From contig CALUKD010000008.1 of assembly GCA_944321125.1 (NCBI GenBank), positions 62,001 through 126,000 on the forward strand: 64,000 bases of DNA, written 5' to 3'. The notes under the pieces are model-generated. The model saw only the letters and a list, made by a program, of their open reading frames with translations, was not told where the DNA came from and did not search any database. The position numbers and the translations under genes are program-made. This document shows positions 9,376 to 17,466 of this stretch, piece by piece; position 1 is the first letter of the stretch, and every line of letters starts with the position of its first letter. Origin of the DNA: Candidatus Butyricimonas faecavium (GTDB lineage: Bacteria > Bacteroidota > Bacteroidia > Bacteroidales > Marinifilaceae).

Positions 9376-9421
9376 CAAAGATATGAATAAAAAATAGTAT
9401 TATGCAATACATAGTACTATT
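9376..9421 (-). promoter_or_regulatory. padR promoter with a 29-base palindromic operator over the -33 box
   Basis: On the - strand TATCTTTG (9376-9383) is a perfect -7 box, and TTG (9405-9407) lies 21 bases upstream. Bases 9393-9421 form an inverted repeat centred on 9407, with outer arms AATAGTA/TACTATT and inner arms TATG/CATA; 12 of 14 base pairs match. A dimer bound here would cover the -33 box, which suggests autorepression by PadR. Confidence 0.7.
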
Positions 9422-9526
9422 AATTTTAATATTTTATTCTTTTAGTCTGGATAAACGGCCGGGGAGCTTTAAAACGTTTTCGTTGATTTTCCTTGATTGT
9501 AAGGCGTTAAACTAGATATTAAAGAT

Positions 9527-9534
9527 TAACTTTG
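9527..9534 (+). promoter_or_regulatory. -7 box of the gpmI promoter
   Basis: TAACTTTG matches TAnnTTTG, 42 bases before the gpmI ATG. A convincing -33 element at the usual spacing is not visible. Confidence 0.55.
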
Positions 9535-9575
9535 CCATGAATTTAGAAAAGTGAATAACAAAAAATAAAATAGAT

Positions 9576-11096
9576 ATGAAGAGAGTTTTATTGATGATAC
9601 TGGACGGTTGGGGTGTTGGGAAACACGATCATTCAGACGTGATCGGGAGTACACCGACTCCTAACATCACGGAATTGGCAAGTAATAATCCCCGTGCTTT
9701 GTTGTACACGAGCGGGGAGAATGTCGGGTTGCCCGACGGTCAGATGGGGAATTCCGAAGTCGGGCATTTGAATATTGGGGCCGGACGGGTGGTTTACCAG
9801 GATTTAGTGAAGATCAACCGGGCTTGTCGGGATCATTCCATTGCCCAAAACCCGGAGATCGTGAAGGCGTTTAATTATGCTAAAGAGAACGGGAAACAGG
9901 TGCATTTCATGGGACTGGTTTCTAACGGGGGAGTACATAGTTCGTTGGATCACGTGTTTGCCTTGTGCGATTTGTCGAAGGAGTTCGGGATCGAGAAGAC
10001 CTTTGTTCATTGCTTTATGGACGGTCGGGACACGGACCCGAAGAGTGGAAAGGGATTTATCGAGGAGTTGCAGGACCACATGAAACAATCCACGGGTAAG
10101 ATAGCTTCCGTGATCGGGCGTTATTATGCCATGGACCGGGATTCCCGCTGGGAGCGTATCAAGGAGGCTTATGACTTGTTGGTGGATGGTGTGGGTACCC
10201 CGGTAACGGACGCCGAGGCAGGAGTGCAGGCTTCTTATGACGCGGGGGTAACGGACGAGTTCATCAAACCGATTGTTTGCGTGGACGAGGCCGGAAAGCC
10301 CGTGGGAACGATACAACCGGGTGATATGGTGATATTCTTTAATTTCCGTAACGACCGTGCCAAGGAGTTGACCATCGTGCTGACACAGGAAGACAAGCCG
10401 GATTTCGGGATGAAGACCATGCCGTTGTATTATTGTACGATGACTCCTTACGATGCGAAATTCAAGGGTTTACATATCCTGTTTGATAAAGAGAACGTGG
10501 AGAATACGATCGGGGAATATATTTCCAAGCAGGGGTTGAAGCAGCTGCGTATTGCCGAGACGGAGAAATATGCTCACGTGACATTCTTTCTGAACGGGGG
10601 ACGAGAAGAGCCTTTCGAGGGAGAGAGCCGTATTTTGGTACCTTCTCCGAAAGTGGCTACCTACGATTTGCAACCTGAAATGTCTGCCCCTATCGTGACC
10701 GAGAAGATCGTGGAACAGTTGAATGAAAAGAGTGTTGATTTCATTTGCTTGAATTACGCGAACGGGGATATGGTGGGACATACCGGGGTGTACGAGGCTA
10801 TCCAGAAAGCCGTGGCTACCGTGGATGAGTGCGTGGGTAAGACCGTGGCTGCCGCACGTGCTAACGGTTACGACGTGTTGATTATTGCCGACCACGGGAA
10901 TGCCGATAACGCGGTGAACGAGGACGGGACGCCGAACACGGCTCACTCGCTGAACCCGGTGCCTTGTATTTGGGTTACCGATTCCAAGTGTGATCACTTG
11001 CGGGACGGGGTTCTGGCCGATGTCGCCCCCACGGTTCTCGCGATTATGGGACTTCCACAGCCCAAGGAAATGACGGGAAAATCGTTATTAGTTTGA
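9576..11096 (+). CDS. gpmI: 2,3-bisphosphoglycerate-independent phosphoglycerate mutase
   Basis: Interconverts 3- and 2-phosphoglycerate in glycolysis using two metal ions and a phosphoserine intermediate. The 506-residue length fits the iPGM family. The N-terminal metal-binding DGWG, the nucleophile Ser60 in [46 protein letters not shown] and the C-terminal metal motifs [12 protein letters not shown] and DHGNADN are all present. It is a single-gene unit with its own promoter-like box and a strong terminator. Confidence 0.97.
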   Translation: MKRVLLMILDGWGVGKHDHSDVIGSTPTPNITELASNNPRALLYTSGENVGLPDGQMGNSEVGHLNIGAGRVVYQDLVKINRACRDHSIAQNPEIVKAFNYAKENGKQVHFMGLVSNGGVHSSLDHVFALCDLSKEFGIEKTFVHCFMDGRDTDPKSGKGFIEELQDHMKQSTGKIASVIGRYYAMDRDSRWERIKEAYDLLVDGVGTPVTDAEAGVQASYDAGVTDEFIKPIVCVDEAGKPVGTIQPGDMVIFFNFRNDRAKELTIVLTQEDKPDFGMKTMPLYYCTMTPYDAKFKGLHILFDKENVENTIGEYISKQGLKQLRIAETEKYAHVTFFLNGGREEPFEGESRILVPSPKVATYDLQPEMSAPIVTEKIVEQLNEKSVDFICLNYANGDMVGHTGVYEAIQKAVATVDECVGKTVAAARANGYDVLIIADHGNADNAVNEDGTPNTAHSLNPVPCIWVTDSKCDHLRDGVLADVAPTVLAIMGLPQPKEMTGKSLLV

Positions 11097-11106
11097 TATA
11101 AAAATG

Positions 11107-11141
11107 GAACGCTGGTCAAGTAAATGGCCAGCGTTCTTTGT
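11107..11141 (+). terminator. gpmI terminator
   Basis: A 9-base stem (GAACGCTGG at 11107-11115, CCAGCGTTC at 11128-11136) is followed by TTTGTTTG, 11 bases after the gpmI stop. Confidence 0.8.
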
Positions 11142-11220
11142 TTGATAAGGTCAACATCCCGATAATGATATTGTAGTTTCTCGTGTATTTGAGATTTTTG
11201 CAGTTGAGTGTGAGAAAAAG

Positions 11221-11271
11221 AAAAGTCTTGCAAGCGGAACATGAATTTACCTATGCTTGCAAGACTTTTTT
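11221..11271 (-). terminator. terminator of the XRE regulator gene
   Basis: A perfect 15-base stem (11221-11235 with 11255-11269) has a 19-base loop; in - strand sense the stem ends in TTTT followed by C/T-rich sequence. It lies just beyond the stop of the XRE gene at 11287. Bases 11142-11220 hold nothing recognisable. Confidence 0.75.
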
Positions 11272-11286
11272 GAAAATATCTTGTTG

Positions 11287-11688
11287 TTACTTGTTCTTCA
11301 ACTGTTCTTCGAGTAGAGCGACTTTTTCCTGTTCGGCTTTGACTAGCCGTTCGTAGAGTTCTACAATTTTGTCTATTGGATTAAACGTGTATTGACAATT
11401 TTGGGAAAAGAAGTGTTCGTTTTCGCTATTAGTAAACGTGTTAAAATAGTTGATGGTAGCCTCTTCACTCATCGTTTTCAGGGCCTCCGTGGAAACGTGC
11501 AATATTTTCGCAATCTTATCAAGCATTTCGTCTTCAATTTGTTCTTTTTGCTCTAATTTTGAAAATGCTTGTTGCGTCATGTTTAATTCGGCCGCGAGGG
11601 TTTCTTGTTTAATCCCTAGCATATCGCGTACGCGTTTTATACTGTGTCCGTGGTGTGTTTTGCTCATAGGTATAATCTCTGTACTCAT
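11287..11688 (-). CDS. XRE-type helix-turn-helix regulator with C-terminal coiled coil
   Basis: 133 residues. A Cro/C1-type helix-turn-helix covers about residues 14-68 (IKRVRDMLGIKQETLAAELNMT, then QQAFSKLEQKE). A central linker follows, and then a heptad-like C-terminal helix (KIVELYERLVKAEQEKVALLEEQLKNK) likely to form a dimer. An internal ATG at residue 8 is an alternative start. It is divergent from a small coiled-coil protein gene, and the region between them has repeated TGTAAA-like boxes. The target genes are unknown. Confidence 0.8.
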   Translation of the reverse strand: MSTEIIPMSKTHHGHSIKRVRDMLGIKQETLAAELNMTQQAFSKLEQKEQIEDEMLDKIAKILHVSTEALKTMSEEATINYFNTFTNSENEHFFSQNCQYTFNPIDKIVELYERLVKAEQEKVALLEEQLKNK

Positions 11689-11713
11689 AGTTGTTTATAT
11701 TCAGTTGTACGGG

Positions 11714-11804
11714 CAAATATACGAAATAATTGTTTATTATGGGTTGTAAATTACACCATTTCGGGAGTTATTTACAAGGCTTGATTGTAGTTTACCTGTA
11801 AATT
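11714..11804. promoter_or_regulatory. promoter and TGTAAA-box cluster between divergent genes
   Basis: On the - strand TATATTTG (11714-11721) is a good -7 box for the XRE gene. Upstream lie four similar boxes: TTGTAAATTACA (11744-11755, palindromic), TTATTTACAA (11768-11777, inverted), TTGTAGTTTAC (11785-11795) and CTGTAAATT (11796-11804). They look like an operator array for a helix-turn-helix dimer. Confidence 0.45.
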
Positions 11805-11849
11805 CTGGGCTTTATTTGCATAGGTGTTATAAATAATGGTGTAGAGGAA

Positions 11850-12080
11850 ATGAAAATCTATCAGCGTCAATTAGAAGAATGTTACCGGAAACTGGAACAA
11901 GCCGGGCAAGTCGGGCAAACGAGGGAATTGCGAGTGAGCTTGGGAAAAGTGATTGATAAAATACGGTTAATTAACACGATGGATGATTTGATTCATAAAA
12001 AGTCGGAAGAGATGAGGCGGTTAATTGAGGAAGTCATGGGGGATATTGACGATCTAGCCCAACGTCACCACATCTTTTGA
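11850..12080 (+). CDS. small hypothetical coiled-coil protein
   Basis: 76 residues, charged and predicted almost entirely helical (MKIYQRQLEECYRKLEQAG..., LGKVIDKIRLINTMDDL, KKSEEMRRLIEEVMGDI), with heptad spacing of Leu/Ile/Met. There is no signal peptide or membrane segment. AGAGGAA upstream of the ATG at 11850 is a reasonable ribosome-binding site. I do not recognise the family. It is divergent from the XRE regulator and may be its target or partner, since both end in or consist of coiled coil. Confidence 0.6.
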   Translation: MKIYQRQLEECYRKLEQAGQVGQTRELRVSLGKVIDKIRLINTMDDLIHKKSEEMRRLIEEVMGDIDDLAQRHHIF

Positions 12081-12403
12081 TTCTCCAGGATATAATCCCG
12101 GTAAGAGATTACGAGTGTATTTCGAGTAGATTGAAGGGTACTCTCGTTAAATTCTCATGCATGGATCAAACCAAGATGAAGGATAATTAATCCTCTTCGT
12201 TGATTTCCGGTTGACTTTCCGTAGACTAATTAACGAGATTCCGGTGCGAGTATACTGAGATACCCTATTATCCCCAGGTTATTACTCCGAAAACCGATCA
12301 CTTGCGTCGTTCCCTGTCGCTTGTAATGGTGGCGAGAGATCAACGATTCTATCTTTTTTATTGTAACTTTGCGGAATCATTTTCATCAATTTTCAATTAA
12401 AAC
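12081..12403. other. 323-base intergenic region with weak inverted repeats
   Basis: No coding sequence is supported. CTCGTTAA (12143-12150) and TTAACGAG (12230-12237) form an inverted repeat that encloses a small hairpin, GGAT-AATTA-ATCC (12181-12193). This may be the remains of a mobile or structured element. The right end contains the promoter of the DUF3109 gene. Confidence 0.4.
12364..12371 (+). promoter_or_regulatory. -7 box for the DUF3109 gene
   Basis: TAACTTTG matches TAnnTTTG and lies 32 bases before the ATG at 12404. No good -33 box is seen. Confidence 0.55.
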
Positions 12404-12991
12404 ATGATACAGATAGGAGATACGATTATAAGTCTGGATATTTTCGAGAAGAAGTTTTGTTGTGATTTAGCAGTTTGCAAGGGAATTTGCTGCGTGGAGG
12501 GGGATTCGGGGGCACCTTTGGAAGAAGGGGAGGCGGAACAGATCCGGGAGAATTATAGGAAAATTAAACCTTACATGAAACCTGAGGGGATTGCAGCCGT
12601 GGAGGAACAGGGCTTTTCCGTGGTCGACATCGAGGGTGACATGGTTACGCCGCTAATCGGGGGACGGGAGTGTGCGTATATTATCGAGGAGAACGGGTGT
12701 TCGTGGTGTGCCATTGAAAAAGCGTGGAGCCGGGGTGAGAGTTCTTTCCGAAAACCGATATCTTGCCACATGTACCCGATTCGGGTGAAACAGTACCAGA
12801 ATTACGAGGCGATGAATTATGACCAGTGGACGATTTGTGCTTGCGCCCGCTTAAAGGGTGAGCAAGAGGGAATTCCGGTGTACGTGTTTTTGAAAGATGC
12901 TCTCATTCGCAAATATGGGGAGGAATGGTACGAGCAGTTATGTTACGCTGCACGGGAGATTGAGACGGGAAAAATCAAGTTCGGACGCTAA
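12404..12991 (+). CDS. DUF3109 family cysteine-rich protein
   Basis: 195 residues with many conserved cysteines: FCCDLAVCKGICCVEGDSGAPL near the N terminus, ECAYIIEENGCSWCAIEKAW in the middle, then KPISCHMYPIR and WTICACARLKG. The spacing fits DUF3109, related to the YkgJ cysteine-cluster proteins that probably bind zinc or an iron-sulfur cluster. No signal peptide is present, so it is likely cytoplasmic. No biochemical function is established. It stands alone before tRNA-His. Confidence 0.88.
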   Translation: MIQIGDTIISLDIFEKKFCCDLAVCKGICCVEGDSGAPLEEGEAEQIRENYRKIKPYMKPEGIAAVEEQGFSVVDIEGDMVTPLIGGRECAYIIEENGCSWCAIEKAWSRGESSFRKPISCHMYPIRVKQYQNYEAMNYDQWTICACARLKGEQEGIPVYVFLKDALIRKYGEEWYEQLCYAAREIETGKIKFGR

Positions 12992-13007
12992 TTTTTTTGG
13001 ACTTTTC

Positions 13008-13038
13008 TTTGCGGAAAAAGAAAGTTATTCTATCTTTG
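13008..13038 (+). promoter_or_regulatory. tRNA-His promoter
   Basis: TTTG (13008-13011), a 19-base spacer, and TATCTTTG (13031-13038) give an ideal Bacteroidetes promoter ending 17 bases before the tRNA. Confidence 0.85.
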
Positions 13039-13055
13039 CAGCGCAAAAGCAAAAT

Positions 13056-13130
13056 GGTGGATGTAGCTCAGTCGGTTAGAGCGTCGGATTGTGGTTCCGA
13101 AGGTCGTCGGTTCGAGACCGATCTTCCACC
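13056..13130 (+). tRNA. tRNA-His (anticodon GTG)
   Basis: A full cloverleaf can be folded. The acceptor is GTGGATG (13057-13063) with CTTCCAC (13123-13129), with one T-T mismatch. The anticodon stem TCGGA/TCCGA has loop TTGTGGT and anticodon GTG at 13091-13093. The T arm is GTCGG/CCGAT with loop TTCGAGA. The base at 13056 is G and position 73 (13130) is C, giving the G-1:C73 pair that identifies tRNA-His. CCA is not encoded. Confidence 0.97.
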
Positions 13131-13137
13131 CCGCTGG

Positions 13138-13171
13138 AACGGAGAATTGAATTTCGATTCTCCGTTTTTTT
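13138..13171 (+). terminator. tRNA-His terminator
   Basis: A 10-base stem (AACGGAGAAT at 13138-13147, ATTCTCCGTT at 13157-13166) is followed by a T run to 13171. Confidence 0.88.
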
Positions 13172-13237
13172 ATTTCTTCTCGGTTGGGGAGAATGGGAAT
13201 TCGGGTGAAAATCAAGTGGTCTCTTGTAATATAACAC

Positions 13238-13401
13238 GGTGAAATCCCGTTGTATTTTCGATGAAGACAGGGAACATTTTCGTTTCATCTTCGGAACACC
13301 TTCGGTGCTCCTTCGCTCCCGGGCGTCTGTGCAGCGAAGGTGTACCGGGAACGTTCCGGGAAAGAATATTTACTTGAATGTTATTTCAACGGGATTTCAC
13401 C
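13238..13401. repeat. 164-base palindromic non-coding element between tRNA-His and gcvP
   Basis: Perfect 15-base terminal inverted repeats (GGTGAAATCCCGTTG at 13238-13252, CAACGGGATTTCACC at 13387-13401) enclose several hairpins: GATGAA/TTCATC, CACC-TTC-GGTG (13297-13307), CCTTCGCT/AGCGAAGG (13310-13317 with 13333-13340) and the palindrome GGAACGTTCC (13348-13357). No open frame is supported. It could be a MITE- or REP-like palindromic element or a structured RNA; the rest of the 13172-13636 gap holds only the gcvP promoter. Confidence 0.6.
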
Positions 13402-13545
13402 CGTTTTTCACTTTGCTATATCTTCTTTGAATAAAGGATATATTCATGGTAATATCTCGGTAAAATTTTCAATCGTATTTGAAAATACTTGTGTTTGTAG
13501 GAAAATATTCGGTTATGATTGAGTGATTATTCCTGTGCTGTTTTT

Positions 13546-13576
13546 TTTGCAAGGACGAGAATTATGTCTATTTTTA
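13546..13576 (+). promoter_or_regulatory. gcvP promoter
   Basis: TTTG (13546-13549), a 19-base spacer and TATTTTTA (13569-13576, one mismatch from TAnnTTTG) lie 60 bases before the gcvP ATG. Confidence 0.6.
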
Positions 13577-13636
13577 CACAATCGTTGACGAAACGGTGTA
13601 ATTGAATATAAATCATTAATAATTAGAATAAATTAC

Positions 13637-16525
13637 ATGGCAACAGAGAAATTTTTGTGGAGACACATAGGGCCGCGTCCAGAGGATATTGAAAATATGC
13701 TCAAAGTGGTTGGTGTTAGTTCACTTGATGAGTTGATCGAACAAACCGTACCGGAGTCCATCCGTTTGAAAAAACCGTTGGATTTGCCGGCTCCTCTTAC
13801 CGAGTTCGAGTTTATCTCCCGGATGAAGGCGGTAGCTTCAAAAAATAAATTATACAGAACTTTTATCGGTCAAGGGTATTATGACACGATTACCCCTGCT
13901 GTGATCCAACGGAATATTTTGGAGAACCCGGCTTGGTACACGTCATACACTCCCTATCAGGCAGAAGTTTCACAAGGTCGTTTGGAGGCTTTATTGAATT
14001 TCCAGACGATGGTGGTGGAACTTACCGGGATGGAAATTTCTAACTGTTCGCTACTTGACGAGGCCACGGCTGCTGCAGAATCGATGACGATGATGTACGG
14101 TTTGCGTGGTAAAGAGATGAAAAAAGCGGGAGCCAATAAATTGTTTGTTGATAATCAGATATTCCCGCAAACGAAAGACGTGTTAATCACCCGTTCAGCC
14201 CCGCAGGGAATCGAGTTGGTTTACGGTGATTATGATACGTTTGAGTTTACCCCGGATGTGTTCGGTGCTATTATTCAGTACCCGGCTGCTAACGGTGAGG
14301 TACGTGATTATAAAGCATTCGCCGATCGGGTACACGCTAATGGGGCGTTGTTGTCGGTTGTGGCTGACATGATGAGTCTCGTGTTGTTGACCCCTCCGGG
14401 AGAATGGGGTGCTGACGTGGTTGTCGGAACAACCCAACGTTTCGGTATCCCGATGTCTTACGGTGGACCTCACGCTGCTTACATGGCAACGAGAGAGGAA
14501 TATAAACGTAACATCGTGGGACGTATTATCGGTGTGACGATTGATGCACAGGGAAATCATGCATTGCGTTTGGCTTTGCAAACCCGTGAACAACATATCA
14601 AACGGGAAAAAGCTTCTTCCAATATCTGTACTGCCAAGGCTTTGAATGCCACGATGGCCGGATTCTATGCTGCTTATCACGGTCGTGAAGGATTGGAGAG
14701 AATTGCCCGTCACATTCATTCCGCTGCCGTGATATTGGCAGAGGAAATCCAAAAATTGGGTTATAAACTGAAAGTAAATAAATTCTTCGATACATTGCGT
14801 TTCGAGTTGCCGGAGGGTGTTTCTCAGGCTGCCGTGCGTGATGCTGCTTTGGAGCAGGAAATCAACTTGTTCTACTGTAACTGTGGTTGCGGTAAGGTCG
14901 TGGGGTTGTCAACGGACGAGAAGATTAACGAGAAGGAAATTAACACGTTGATCGGTATTTTCGCTAAAGCTGCCGGAAAGACGGCTGCACACGTGCAATT
15001 CCTTGATGACCGTACGGTGCTTGATCCGGTGATGTTGCGTGACGATGAAATCCTGCAACAATCCGTGTTTAACATCTACCATTCTGAGACTGGAATGATG
15101 CGTTACATGAAGAACTTGGAGAGAAGAGATATTTCTTTGGCTACTTCCATGATTTCTTTGGGATCTTGTACGATGAAATTGAATGCCGCTGTTGAGATGT
15201 TGCCGATTACTTGGCCGGAGTTGGGTGCAATCCACCCGTTTGCCCCGATGTCTCAAGCAGAGGGTTATCAACAAATGATCCGGGAAACCGAGGAAATGTT
15301 GTGCAAGGTGACCGGATTTGCCGGATGTAGCTTGATGCCGAATTCCGGTGCTGCCGGAGAATATTCCGCTTTGATGGTGATCCGTCAATATCATATCTCT
15401 CGTGGAGAAGGTCATCGTAACGTGATCCTGATTCCGGCTTCCGCTCACGGAACGAACCCGGCTTCCAGTTCTATGGCAGGTTTCAAGATTCTTGTTACCG
15501 CTACCGACCCGGAAGGAAATATCGACGTGGAAGACTTCCGCAAGAAAGCTATCGAGAACCGGGATAACTTGATTGGTGCGATGATTACCTACCCATCAAC
15601 TCACGGTATTTTCGAGGAATCAATCAAGGAATTGTGCAAGATCGTTCACGAGAACGGTGGACAGGTATTCATGGATGGTGCTAACATGAACGGGCAGTGT
15701 GGTTTGACTAGCCCGGGAGAGATTGGTGCTGACGCTTGTCACTTGAATTTGCACAAGACATTTGCTATGCCTCACGGTGGTGGTGGTCCAGGTGTCGGCC
15801 CGATCTGCGTGGCGTCTCATTTGGTGAAATTCTTACCGTCACACACGATGGTGAAGACCGGAGGCGAGGAAGGTATTCACGCCGTGGCTGCCGCTCCTTA
15901 CGGTTCTGTTGGAATGTTACCTGTAACTTACGGTTACTTGTTAATGTTGGGTGGTGAAGGTTTGGCTATGGTAACCAAGATGGCGATTTTGAACGCGAAC
16001 TATCTGGCTTCATCTTTCGAGAAATTGGGATTCAAGATTTTGTTCAAGGGATCGAAAGGTCGTGTAGGTCACGAGATGATCTGGGATTGCAATATGTTCA
16101 ATAAAGAATACGGAATTTCTGAGTTGGATATTGCCAAACGTTTGATGGACTTCGGTTTCCACGCTCCTACCTTGTCATTCCCTGTTCACGGGACTTTGAT
16201 GGTTGAGCCGACGGAGAGCGAGCCGAAAGAAGAGTTGGATCGTTTCATCGAGGCGTTGAAGACTATTCGTGAGGAAATGATCGAGGTGGGTGAAGGTAAA
16301 GCCGACAAGACGGACAACGTTTTGAAGAATGCACCTCACACGCATAAAGTGTTGACGGCTGACGAGTGGAGTCACGCTTACCCGCGTAGCAAGGCAGCTT
16401 ATCCGCTGGCTTGGGTGGCAGAGAACAAGTTCTGGCCGCAAGTAGGGCGTGTGGATGATGGTTATGGTGATCGTAACCTGATGTGTACCTGCGATCCGCT
16501 TGAGTCATACGCAGACGAGAAATAA
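13637..16525 (+). CDS. gcvP: glycine dehydrogenase (decarboxylating), single-chain P protein
   Basis: The pyridoxal-phosphate P protein of the glycine cleavage system, which decarboxylates glycine and passes the aminomethyl group to lipoylated GcvH. At 962 residues it is the fused form carrying both halves. The N-terminal FLWRHIGPRPEDIENML and FIGQGYY, the middle LGSCTMKLNA and the PLP-binding Lys707 in HLNLHKTFAMPHGGGGPGVGP are present. The other components (gcvT, gcvH, lpd) are not nearby. It is transcribed alone, with its own promoter and terminator. Confidence 0.97.
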   Translation: MATEKFLWRHIGPRPEDIENMLKVVGVSSLDELIEQTVPESIRLKKPLDLPAPLTEFEFISRMKAVASKNKLYRTFIGQGYYDTITPAVIQRNILENPAWYTSYTPYQAEVSQGRLEALLNFQTMVVELTGMEISNCSLLDEATAAAESMTMMYGLRGKEMKKAGANKLFVDNQIFPQTKDVLITRSAPQGIELVYGDYDTFEFTPDVFGAIIQYPAANGEVRDYKAFADRVHANGALLSVVADMMSLVLLTPPGEWGADVVVGTTQRFGIPMSYGGPHAAYMATREEYKRNIVGRIIGVTIDAQGNHALRLALQTREQHIKREKASSNICTAKALNATMAGFYAAYHGREGLERIARHIHSAAVILAEEIQKLGYKLKVNKFFDTLRFELPEGVSQAAVRDAALEQEINLFYCNCGCGKVVGLSTDEKINEKEINTLIGIFAKAAGKTAAHVQFLDDRTVLDPVMLRDDEILQQSVFNIYHSETGMMRYMKNLERRDISLATSMISLGSCTMKLNAAVEMLPITWPELGAIHPFAPMSQAEGYQQMIRETEEMLCKVTGFAGCSLMPNSGAAGEYSALMVIRQYHISRGEGHRNVILIPASAHGTNPASSSMAGFKILVTATDPEGNIDVEDFRKKAIENRDNLIGAMITYPSTHGIFEESIKELCKIVHENGGQVFMDGANMNGQCGLTSPGEIGADACHLNLHKTFAMPHGGGGPGVGPICVASHLVKFLPSHTMVKTGGEEGIHAVAAAPYGSVGMLPVTYGYLLMLGGEGLAMVTKMAILNANYLASSFEKLGFKILFKGSKGRVGHEMIWDCNMFNKEYGISELDIAKRLMDFGFHAPTLSFPVHGTLMVEPTESEPKEELDRFIEALKTIREEMIEVGEGKADKTDNVLKNAPHTHKVLTADEWSHAYPRSKAAYPLAWVAENKFWPQVGRVDDGYGDRNLMCTCDPLESYADEK

Positions 16526-16543
16526 ATTCTTTTAAATTATATT

Positions 16544-16584
16544 GGAAAGCGTTTCATTGTTGAGGTTTGAAACGCTTTCCTTTT
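16544..16584 (+). terminator. gcvP terminator
   Basis: A perfect 13-base stem (GGAAAGCGTTTCA at 16544-16556, TGAAACGCTTTCC at 16568-16580) is followed by TTTTC. Confidence 0.88.
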
Positions 16585-16606
16585 CTTATTTTCCAGGGAG
16601 AAAGGT

Positions 16607-17170
16607 ATGTTGGAGCAAGATGTTTTGTTGGATTTATTGGCACGTAAGGATAACCGGGCTTATCAATATTTATATCAATGTTATTATGTAGCGTTGAAAG
16701 CGTTGGCGAATCATTACGTGAAGGATAATGACGTGGCGGAAGATCTGGTGCAGGATGTGTTTATTTCTTTGTTGGAAAGTGACTACAAGTTCAAGACGGA
16801 GAATGACATCAAGTATTTTTTATACAGTTCTCTGAAAAATAAATGTATTAGTCATTCCAGAAAACAGAAAGTCCGGGATAAATATTACCAAGATGTTGTG
16901 TCTTCGCTGAATGAAGAGGAACATTTTTGGGATAAGGTGCTGGAAGAGGATGTTTATGCCCGGTTGATGGCAGCTATCGAGACTCTGCCGCCTCAGTGTA
17001 AATTAGTAATGATAATGACCCTAGATGGGTTGAAAGCGTCGGAAATTGCCGAACGTTTGCATATTTCCGTGGATACCGTGAAGGATCATAAAAGTAACGG
17101 GAAGAAAAAATTAACCGCCCAGTTGAAAGATACAGAGTTGCTCTGTTTGATTGGGTTCCTTTGGTTGTAA
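16607..17170 (+). CDS. ECF RNA polymerase sigma factor of uptake locus 1
   Basis: 187 residues. Region 2 is seen in AYQYLYQCYYVALKALANHYV and DNDVAEDLVQDVFISLLE; region 4 in LPPQCKLVMIMTLDGLKASEIAERLHIS and VDTVKDHKSNGKKKL. This is the sigma-70 family 1 type found with FecR genes in Bacteroidetes. It probably drives transcription of the SusC-led genes when released by the FecR protein encoded next. Unlike most pairs, sigma and FecR here are separated by about 300 bases holding a long inverted repeat (17279-17442). Confidence 0.9.
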   Translation: MLEQDVLLDLLARKDNRAYQYLYQCYYVALKALANHYVKDNDVAEDLVQDVFISLLESDYKFKTENDIKYFLYSSLKNKCISHSRKQKVRDKYYQDVVSSLNEEEHFWDKVLEEDVYARLMAAIETLPPQCKLVMIMTLDGLKASEIAERLHISVDTVKDHKSNGKKKLTAQLKDTELLCLIGFLWL

Positions 17171-17278
17171 TACTCGTCACGGAAGTGCTATTTTTTCAGG
17201 TGTAAAAAAATTTTTTAGGAGACACCCCCCTTTTGGGAGGTCGTGCGTTTTATTTATAGAACTGGGAATGAAATAGGT

Positions 17279-17442
17279 TTAAACGTTCCTTTATTAAGAG
17301 CATAAAGGTGGTTTAATAACGAGAAATCTATTAAATCATTTTGATTGGAAAAACGCTGATTACAAACGCCTTAAGAAAAAGCAAAATTCCAACGTAAAAA
17401 TGGAAATCTGAATATTTAAAATATCAATAAAGGAACGTTTAA
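17279..17442. repeat. 164-base element bounded by 17-base inverted repeats between the sigma and FecR genes
   Basis: TTAAACGTTCCTTTATT (17279-17295) and AATAAAGGAACGTTTAA (17426-17442) are perfect inverted copies separated by 130 A/T-rich bases without coding potential. No clear target duplication flanks them, apart from TTAA within the repeat ends. It may be a MITE-like insertion or a long-range stem that controls sigma/FecR co-expression. The remaining parts of the 17171-17466 gap hold no gene. Confidence 0.55.
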
Positions 17443-17466
17443 TGCGATTTTATAAATTGTGTACTG

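Noticed and set aside
13172-13636. Glycine riboswitch upstream of gcvP
   Set aside because: The region is structured, but I do not find the conserved glycine aptamer core, and its best stems differ from the riboswitch layout. The predicted gcvP promoter is also downstream of the structured part, so the element would not be in the gcvP transcript.
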